Part shown: positions 58,845 to 64,000 of the stretch, piece after piece
Numbering within the stretch: position 1 is the first letter of the stretch
How the letters are laid out: each line of letters starts with the position of its first letter
NCBI GenBank assembly: GCA_027489175.1
Contig: JAIYAE010000009.1
Coordinates: 46,889 to 110,888 of the forward strand
Direction: 5' to 3'
Source of the DNA: Rhodobacter sp.
Lineage (GTDB): Bacteria > Pseudomonadota > Alphaproteobacteria > Rhodobacterales > Rhodobacteraceae
Length of the DNA stretch: 64,000 bases
Translations under genes and position numbers: made by a program
Notes under the pieces: generated by a model
Told to the model about the DNA's origin: nothing
The model's database searches: none
The model's input: only the letters and a program-made list of their open reading frames with translations

Positions 58845-59893
58845 TCCGTCTGGTTGCAGCACTGCTGCTGCTATCCGGCGCGGCCTGGGCTGAGCCGTTG
58901 CGGATTGCCACCTGGAACGTCGGGCTTGACCGCACTGGCCCCGGCCTTTTGGTGCAGGACCTGACCAAGACCGACCACCCGCAGCTTGACGCCGTGGTCG
59001 CCGTCATGGTGGCGCTGGATGCTGATGTGATCCTGCTGACAGCGGTGGATTATGATCGGGGCGGCGTGGCATTGGGTCTGCTGGCCGACCGCTTGGCCGC
59101 GGCAGGCGCACCCTATCCGCACCGCTTTGCCTTGCGCCCCAACACCGGGCTTCAGACCGGCTTTGACGTGGATGGCAACGGTCGTCTGGGTGACCCGCGC
59201 GATGCGCAGGGCTTTGGCCTTTTCTCGGGTCAGGGCGGCATGGCGATCCTGTCGCGATGGCCGATTGACGAAGCCGCCGTGCGCGATTTTTCGGGGTTTC
59301 TCTGGACAGACTTGCCCGGCGCGCTGCTGCCCGATGGCAGTGATCCGGGCCTGATGGCCGTGCAGCGCCTGGCGACAACGGGGTTCTGGGATGTGCCGGT
59401 GCTGACCGATGCCGGTCCCCTGCACCTTCTGGCCTGGCACGCGACGCCCCCGGTCTTTGACGGCCCCGAAGACCGAAACGGCAAGCGCAACCATGATGAG
59501 GCAGCCTTCTGGCGGCTTTATCTGGAGAGTGCCCTGCCGATGCCCCCGCCCGAGGCCCCTTTTGTCCTCTTGGGCGATGGTAACCTTGACCCGGCGGATG
59601 GCGACGGATTGCGGGACGGCATCGGCGCGCTCTTGTCCCATCCGGCCCTGCAGGACCCAAAGCCGAAAGGCAGCCATGGCCGGGTTGAACCGGCACAGCT
59701 TGGTGACCCGGCGCTGGATACCGTGCTTTACGACGATCTTGGCGGCTTGCGGCTGGACTATGTCCTGCCCTCCTCTGCCCTGACCGTCACTGGGTCCGGC
59801 GTCCTGTGGCCCGGCCCTGATGACCCCCTTGCCGCCGACCTGACCGCCGCCTCGCGCCATTTTCCGGTCTGGGTGGATGTGACGCTGCCCTAG
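58841..59893 (+). CDS. Endonuclease/exonuclease/phosphatase-family secreted protein (CTG start inferred)
   Basis: A 350-residue EEP (exonuclease III-like) fold protein: RIATWNVGLD at the mature start, DADVILLTAVDYD, RFALRPNTGLQTGFDVDGNGRLGDP, NHDEAAFWRLYLE, LLGDGNLDPADGDGLRDGIG with the G-D-x-N motif, LRLDYVLPSSAL and the terminal His before FPVWVDVTLP. The ATG/GTG/TTG-based start at 58898 leaves no signal peptide, but the in-frame codons directly upstream read LIRLVAALLLLSGAAWA from a CTG at 58841 whose last two bases overlap the TGA of the previous gene. That is a textbook signal peptide with cleavage after AWA, so I infer CTG or another unusual start. Substrate unknown. Confidence 0.75.
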   Translation: MIRLVAALLLLSGAAWAEPLRIATWNVGLDRTGPGLLVQDLTKTDHPQLDAVVAVMVALDADVILLTAVDYDRGGVALGLLADRLAAAGAPYPHRFALRPNTGLQTGFDVDGNGRLGDPRDAQGFGLFSGQGGMAILSRWPIDEAAVRDFSGFLWTDLPGALLPDGSDPGLMAVQRLATTGFWDVPVLTDAGPLHLLAWHATPPVFDGPEDRNGKRNHDEAAFWRLYLESALPMPPPEAPFVLLGDGNLDPADGDGLRDGIGALLSHPALQDPKPKGSHGRVEPAQLGDPALDTVLYDDLGGLRLDYVLPSSALTVTGSGVLWPGPDDPLAADLTAASRHFPVWVDVTLP

Positions 59894-60768
59894 GCCAAAT
59901 TCAACGCCTTCAGATGCGCCATGATCACCTCATCCAGCGGGGTGTCGCGGTAGTCCGGCAGCCAGCGTTGCAAGGGGCCGGGGTCCAGCTGGTGGGGAAA
60001 GCGGTTCAGATACAGCATCTCCCGCAATTCCCGCGCCAGTTCCCAGAACGGGCTGACAAGGGTGAAGAACCACAGCGGGAAATGGTTCACTTGCATCGGC
60101 TTGCCCGTCAGCCGCGCGACCCGCGCCGCCAGATCGTTGATCGTGAAAGCATGGCCGGCAAAGGGAATGTCGGCATAGGCAGGCAGGGCGTCCCCCAGTG
60201 CGACCAGCCCGACTGCGGCGCGGGCCATGTCGGGCAGGTAGGCATAGGTATGCAGCACGTCCGCCGGGCCCATTGCGGTGATCTTGCCCTTGGCCGTCTT
60301 CGCCAGGATCATCCGGTTCATCAGCATCTGCGGCGCTTCGGGCAGCAGGAAATCACCCCCGCGTAGCAGAATGCAGCGCGGCCCGCCGGTTTCGGCCGCG
60401 TGACGGTAGGCAGCCTCCATCGTCGCGCGGATGCGGCCTTTGCGGCAGACCGGGCGGTGGGGGGTGTCGGGGCCCCAGGGGCCAGGCTCCATCCCGTAGG
60501 GGTAGACGTTGCCGGGCACCAGGATCGCGGCGCCGCTGGCCCGCCCTGCCGCGATGACCTGCGCGGTGATCTCGGGGATCAGCCGGTCCCAGTCGTGATA
60601 GCCGGGCGGGTTCAGCCCGTTGACGATCAGCCGCGCGCCCTTGGCCGCCGCTGCCATGTCGGTGCCGCGCTTGTAGCGGGTGACGGTCCAGCCCGCCGCT
60701 TGCAGGGCCAAGGCCACCTGCCCGCCGAACCCGCCCGAGGCGCCCAGAACCAATGCCGTGTTGTCCAT
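59890..60768 (-). CDS. NAD(P)-dependent epimerase/sugar-nucleotide-type oxidoreductase
   Basis: A 292-residue Rossmann-fold protein of the NAD-dependent epimerase/atypical SDR class: LVLGASGGFGGQVALALQAAGWTV is the cofactor motif, followed by ARLIVNGLNPPGYHDWD, VPGNVYPYGM, with Tyr in the active position, and the C-terminal HFPLWFFTLVSPFWELARELREMLYLN helix pair. The start at 60768 has AAGGAG. It is divergent from a LysR gene (85 nt) and may be its target. Its stop overlaps that of the upstream nuclease-fold gene by 4 nt (convergent). Substrate unknown. Confidence 0.82.
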   Translation of the reverse strand: MDNTALVLGASGGFGGQVALALQAAGWTVTRYKRGTDMAAAAKGARLIVNGLNPPGYHDWDRLIPEITAQVIAAGRASGAAILVPGNVYPYGMEPGPWGPDTPHRPVCRKGRIRATMEAAYRHAAETGGPRCILLRGGDFLLPEAPQMLMNRMILAKTAKGKITAMGPADVLHTYAYLPDMARAAVGLVALGDALPAYADIPFAGHAFTINDLAARVARLTGKPMQVNHFPLWFFTLVSPFWELARELREMLYLNRFPHQLDPGPLQRWLPDYRDTPLDEVIMAHLKALNLA

Positions 60769-60825
60769 GATGTGGTCTCCTTTCCCCATCATATCGACCT
60801 CCGGGAACAGATTTGGAATTGCATG

Positions 60826-60851
60826 AATGCGGGCATTGTCTATTCATGAAT
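60826..60851. promoter_or_regulatory. Candidate LysR operator region
   Basis: Two palindromes in the 85-nt divergent gap: AATGC-GG-GCATT at 60826-60837 and the 10-bp ATTCATGAAT at 60842-60851, the latter ending 2 nt before the lysR ATG at 60854. As with the LysR gene at 2235, no ribosome-binding site is visible before that ATG. Confidence 0.45.
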
Positions 60852-60853
60852 GA

Positions 60854-61744
60854 ATGGAAAAGCTCGACTGGTCCCTGATCCGATCCTTCCTTGCCGTGGC
60901 CGAGGCGGGGTCGCTTTCCGCCGCCGCCCGCGCGACCGGGATCAGCCAGCCCACCCTTGGCCGCCACATCCACCAAGCCGAGGCGGCGTTACAGGTCCGG
61001 CTCTTCACCCGAGTGCAGCAAGGTCTGGTGCTGACCGAGGCCGGGCAGGCCCTTTTGCCCCCTGCCCGCGCGATGCGGCAGGCGGTGGCTGATCTGGCCC
61101 TTGCCGCCGCCGGACGAGCCAAGGGGATTGAGGGCACCGTCCGGATCACCGCCAGCCGCGTCGTCTCCTCCGCGATCCTGCCGCCGATCCTTGCGCGCCT
61201 TCGGGTTGAGGAGCCGGGGATCGAGATTGACCTTGTCCCCTCGGACACGACCGAGAACCTCCTGCTGGGCGAGGCGGATCTTGCCCTGCGCATGTACCGG
61301 CCGACGCAAGCAGACCTTGTGGCGCAAAAGCTGGCCGAAATGCCCCTGGGCATTTACGCCGCCCGCACCTACCTTGACCGCAAGGGCCGCCCGGACAGCC
61401 CCGAGGCGCTGATGCAGATGGATTTCATCGGCCAGGACCGCGAGACCCAGATCATCCGCGCCATGGCGGGCGTGGGCATCACGGTCAGCCGCAGCTTCTT
61501 TCCCGTCCGCACCGATGACCCGCTGGTCTATCAGGACCTGATCCGGGCTGGGTGCGGGCTTGGTGGGCTTCTTTGCCACATCGGCGACGCCGACCCCACA
61601 TTGGAGCGGATTGACGGACTTGTCACCCTGCCCGCCCTGCCGGTCTGGCTGGTCGCCGCGCCGGCCCTGCGCCAATCACCCCGCCTGCGCAGGGTGTGGG
61701 ATGCGCTGGCCTCCGCATTCGCCTCTCCAGCCTTCCGAGCTTGA
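60854..61744 (+). CDS. LysR-family transcriptional regulator
   Basis: A 296-residue LysR regulator: WSLIRSFLAVAEAGSLSAAARATGISQPTLGRHIHQAEAALQ is the HTH with ISQPTLGRHI as recognition helix, then a linker (about 65-90) and an effector domain with GIEIDLVPSDTTENLLLGEADLALRMYRPTQ. No Shine-Dalgarno lies before the ATG and a palindrome abuts it. Divergent from the epimerase gene; together they form a typical regulator/target pair. It precedes leuB by 54 nt on the same strand but probably does not control it. Confidence 0.92.
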   Translation: MEKLDWSLIRSFLAVAEAGSLSAAARATGISQPTLGRHIHQAEAALQVRLFTRVQQGLVLTEAGQALLPPARAMRQAVADLALAAAGRAKGIEGTVRITASRVVSSAILPPILARLRVEEPGIEIDLVPSDTTENLLLGEADLALRMYRPTQADLVAQKLAEMPLGIYAARTYLDRKGRPDSPEALMQMDFIGQDRETQIIRAMAGVGITVSRSFFPVRTDDPLVYQDLIRAGCGLGGLLCHIGDADPTLERIDGLVTLPALPVWLVAAPALRQSPRLRRVWDALASAFASPAFRA

Positions 61745-61798
61745 AGTTTTCAGGCCGAAGGGCTAGGCGAAGCCCGACACTTCTGCAGGAGCATCCGC

Positions 61799-62905
61799 GT
61801 GGCAAACCCATCCCTTCTTATCCTCGCCGGTGACGGCATCGGCCCCGAAGTCATGGCCGAGGTGAAACGGATCATCGCCTGGATGGGCCAGAAGCGCGGC
61901 GTCCATTTCGACGTGAGCGAAGACCTTGTGGGCGGGGCCGCCTATGACGTGCATGGCGTGCCCTTGGCGGATGCCACGATGGCCAAGGCGCAGGCCTCAG
62001 ATGCCGTGCTGCTGGGCGCGGTCGGTGGGCCGAAATACGACAAGCTGGATTTCAGCGTGAAGCCGGAACGCGGCCTTCTGCGCCTCCGCAAGGAAATGGA
62101 CCTCTTCTCCAACCTCCGCCCCGCGCAGTGCTTTGACGCTCTGGCTGATTTCTCCAGCCTGAAGAAAGAGGTCGTCGCCGGTCTGGATATCGTCATCGTC
62201 CGCGAACTGACCTCTGGCGTCTACTTTGGTGAGCCGCGCGGCATCTTCAAGGAAGGCAACGAACGCGTCGGGATCAACACCCAGCGCTATACCGAAAGCG
62301 AAATCGCCCGCGTTGCGAAATCAGCCTTTGAGCTGGCACGGAAGCGGTCGAACAAGGTCTGCTCGATGGAGAAGGCCAACGTGATGGAATCCGGCATCCT
62401 GTGGCGCGAGGTGGTGCAGGAGGTGCACGACCGCGACTATCCGGATGTGGAACTGTCGCACATGTACGCCGACAATGGCGCGATGCAGCTGGTCCGCTGG
62501 CCCAAGCAGTTTGACGTGATCGTCACCGACAACCTTTTCGGCGACGTGCTGTCCGACTGCGCCGCGATGCTGACCGGGTCGCTTGGGATGCTCCCCTCCG
62601 CCTCGCTTGGCGCGCCGATGGCCAATGGCCGTCCGAAGGCGCTTTATGAGCCCGTCCACGGTTCCGCCCCTGACATCGCGGGTCAGGGCAAGGCCAACCC
62701 GATCGCTTGCATCCTGAGCTTCGCCATGGCCCTGCGCTACAGCTTTGACCTTGGGGATGAGGCGACGCGGGTGGAAAAGGCGGTCGAGAAGGTCTTGGCC
62801 GATGGTGTCCGGACCGCTGACCTGATGGGCCCCGATGGCGGCACGCCCGTCACCACCACCCAGATGGGCGACGCGGTTCTGGCGGCGCTGGACGCAAGCC
62901 TTTAA
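61799..62905 (+). CDS. leuB: 3-isopropylmalate dehydrogenase
   Basis: A 368-residue beta-decarboxylating dehydrogenase: [64 protein letters not shown] block, [65 protein letters not shown] and [19 protein letters not shown]. It oxidises 3-isopropylmalate with NAD+ to 2-oxoisocaproate. The start is GTG at 61799 with GCAGGAGC upstream. A hairpin follows its stop at 62916-62934. leuC-leuD lie 4 kb upstream, separated by the membrane/nuclease pair and the LysR/epimerase pair. Confidence 0.97.
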   Translation: MANPSLLILAGDGIGPEVMAEVKRIIAWMGQKRGVHFDVSEDLVGGAAYDVHGVPLADATMAKAQASDAVLLGAVGGPKYDKLDFSVKPERGLLRLRKEMDLFSNLRPAQCFDALADFSSLKKEVVAGLDIVIVRELTSGVYFGEPRGIFKEGNERVGINTQRYTESEIARVAKSAFELARKRSNKVCSMEKANVMESGILWREVVQEVHDRDYPDVELSHMYADNGAMQLVRWPKQFDVIVTDNLFGDVLSDCAAMLTGSLGMLPSASLGAPMANGRPKALYEPVHGSAPDIAGQGKANPIACILSFAMALRYSFDLGDEATRVEKAVEKVLADGVRTADLMGPDGGTPVTTTQMGDAVLAALDASL

Positions 62906-62915
62906 GGCCCGCACC

Positions 62916-62934
62916 CCGGGGCGCTGCGCCCCGG
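62916..62934 (+). terminator. Hairpin after leuB
   Basis: Perfect 8-bp arms CCGGGGCG/CGCCCCGG around a 3-nt loop, 11 nt past the leuB stop. The following ACATTTCTG is only moderately T-rich, so it may be a weak terminator between leuB and the EamA gene. Confidence 0.6.
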
Positions 62935-62956
62935 ACATTTCTGCCCGGAGCGCGTG

Positions 62957-63811
62957 ATGTCCCCTGCTTTGAAAGGTGTGCTTTGCGGGCTTCTGGGCTT
63001 CGGCCTTTTTTCCTTGGCTGATGCCACGATCAAGTTTCTGGGCGGCACCTACAGCCCGGTGCAGATCGTGGCCTTTGCGGGCCTTTTCACCCTGCCGCTG
63101 ATCGGCCTGCTGTGGCTTTCCGCCCCAGTTTCACTTCGGCCGGTCTATCCGGGCCTGATGGCGGTGCGCACGGCGGCTTTGATCGGCAACGGCCTGCTGG
63201 TGACCTACGCCTTCACCGTCATGCCATTGGCGCAGGCCTATGCGATCTTCTTCACGCTGCCGCTGATCCTGACGCTGCTGGCCTGGCCGCTCTTGGGTGA
63301 CCGCGTTGACCTGATCGGCGCTTTGGCCGTGGTCATCGGACTTGTCGGCGTGATCATCGCGCTGAACCCTGGGCGGGTGGAGTTTGGCATCGGCCACATC
63401 GCCGCTGTCGGCGGCGTCGTTTTGGCGGCAGTCCACTACCTTATCGTCCGCAAGACCGGCGGGGCCGAGGCGAATGTGCCGATGCTTCTGTACCCCATCC
63501 TCGGCCAGACGCTCTCGGCCTTCCTCTTGCTGCCTGGCCGCTATGTCCCGATGCCCCCGGCCGACTTGGCCGCAATCGCCGGGCTGACGCTGGCAGGCTT
63601 CACCGGCACGCTGATGATGATCGCGGCTTATCGCGCCGCCGCCCCGGTCATCGTTGCGCCGACCCAGTATTCGCAAATCGCCTGGGCCGCCCTCTTTGGC
63701 GCGCTGTTCTTTGACGAGCCGATGACCGCCCAGACAGCCCTTGGCATGGGGGTCATCGCCATAGCAGGCGTGCTCATCGTCGCCCGGCAGAACCGCGGGA
63801 CCAACACCTGA
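62957..63811 (+). CDS. EamA/DMT superfamily transporter
   Basis: A 284-residue ten-helix EamA-family membrane protein. The N-terminus GVLCGLLGFGLFSLADATIKFLGG and the second repeat VVLAAVHYLIVRKTGGAEANVPM with FTGTLMMIAAYRAAAPVIVAPTQYSQIAWAALFGALFF are characteristic. Start ATG at 62957 (a GTG at 62954 would add one residue). Substrate unknown. It is followed by another EamA gene cut by the window edge. Confidence 0.88.
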   Translation: MSPALKGVLCGLLGFGLFSLADATIKFLGGTYSPVQIVAFAGLFTLPLIGLLWLSAPVSLRPVYPGLMAVRTAALIGNGLLVTYAFTVMPLAQAYAIFFTLPLILTLLAWPLLGDRVDLIGALAVVIGLVGVIIALNPGRVEFGIGHIAAVGGVVLAAVHYLIVRKTGGAEANVPMLLYPILGQTLSAFLLLPGRYVPMPPADLAAIAGLTLAGFTGTLMMIAAYRAAAPVIVAPTQYSQIAWAALFGALFFDEPMTAQTALGMGVIAIAGVLIVARQNRGTNT

Positions 63812-63923
63812 GGAAATTGGCGAAGACCGCCGGTCCCGCCCTTGTGGCCATCCGCATTCCGGGCGATGGTGAACACGCAAACATCCGCGCCTCCCTCATC
63901 GCGGTCCAGGCAGGCTGACCATC

Positions 63924-64000
63924 ATGCATTCCAACCTTCGCGGGGCGCTTCTGTCGCTTGCCGCCTTTGGTGCCTACGCGACCCATGACGTCGTGGTAAA
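63924..64000 (+). CDS. EamA/DMT superfamily transporter, 3' end missing
   Basis: The N-terminal 25 codons of another EamA-type transporter run off the window: NLRGALLSLAAFGAYATHDVVVK is the standard first helix of this family and resembles the preceding EamA protein's beginning. The ATG at 63924 is weakly supported by upstream AGGCTG. A tandem duplication of transporter genes is likely, but only the start can be seen. Confidence 0.65.
   Translation, partial: MHSNLRGALLSLAAFGAYATHDVVV

Noticed and set aside
1..64000. CRISPR arrays, insertion sequences, phage genes, tRNA or rRNA genes
   Set aside because: No spaced direct repeats, transposase motifs, cloverleaf-like or rRNA-like sequences were recognised; repeats seen are palindromic intergenic units only.

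Overview
The window reads as ordinary chromosome of an aerobic, high-GC alphaproteobacterium of the Rhodobacteraceae/Paracoccaceae (Rhodobacter, Gemmobacter or Tabrizicola type). The grounds are a malyl-CoA/beta-methylmalyl-CoA lyase almost word-for-word like Rhodobacter Mcl1, several families typical of this group (DUF1244, DUF6478, MJ0042 zinc-ribbon protein beside ftsEX, DUF2975 with a small XRE regulator), and an RNA resembling the CCUCCUCCC (cuckoo/CcsR) sRNAs described in Rhodobacterales. I see no phage, insertion sequence, CRISPR array, rRNA or tRNA. The ends cut two genes: an N-formylglutamate amidohydrolase on the left and an EamA transporter on the right.

Layout. 1-10.6 kb: small metabolic genes, an AzlCD exporter, a D-amino-acid transaminase/dipeptide epimerase pair, mcl1, a low-GC orphan gene and an AraC/GyrI regulator. 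10.6-15.8 kb: accA with a SugE-type exporter, then a minus-strand operon ftsE-ftsX-plsC-tfoX-like. 16-24.5 kb: zinc-ribbon protein, ilvD cluster, map (TTG start), a CinA-like/GNAT/OmpA cluster and a LysR regulator. 24.9-33.1 kb: EF-hand protein, fadH-like reductase, rsmD operon, peroxiredoxin, phhB, FemAB/GNAT-like protein, GDPD and RidA. 33.3-41.3 kb: a type I secretion ABC transporter/adaptor pair without a visible substrate, mlaA-mlaC, an HWE histidine kinase and a class A PBP. 41.5-43.6 kb: glnK-amtB followed by the candidate sRNA. 43.6-53.9 kb: EamA transporters, an aromatic/aspartate aminotransferase, sseA, smpB, a two-TM channel, slt, dapA and rlmH-rsfS. 54-64 kb: lipoprotein, DUF2975/XRE pair, a long structured leader, leuC-leuD, a membrane protein with an endonuclease/phosphatase-fold protein, a LysR/epimerase divergent pair, leuB and EamA transporters.

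Functionally, branched-chain amino-acid synthesis (ilvD, leuC, leuD, leuB) with possible export (AzlCD), lysine/cell-wall precursors (dapA), envelope building and turnover (PBP, Slt, PlsC, MlaAC, FtsEX, dipeptide epimerase) and nitrogen sensing (GlnK-AmtB) dominate. Most genes sit in tight operons with 1- or 4-nt stop/start overlaps.

The most interesting non-coding signals are: two hairpins with anti-Shine-Dalgarno loops plus a terminator after amtB; phased A-tract repeats before glnK; families of tandem palindromes (3.6, 20.2 and 52.0 kb) and a REP-like element in two copies (13.1 and 31.8 kb); a perfect 23-bp inverted repeat at 55.4 kb; and an attenuator-like leader with a 29-codon ORF before leuCD. 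All identifications come from reading the sequence and remembered family features; no database search was run.
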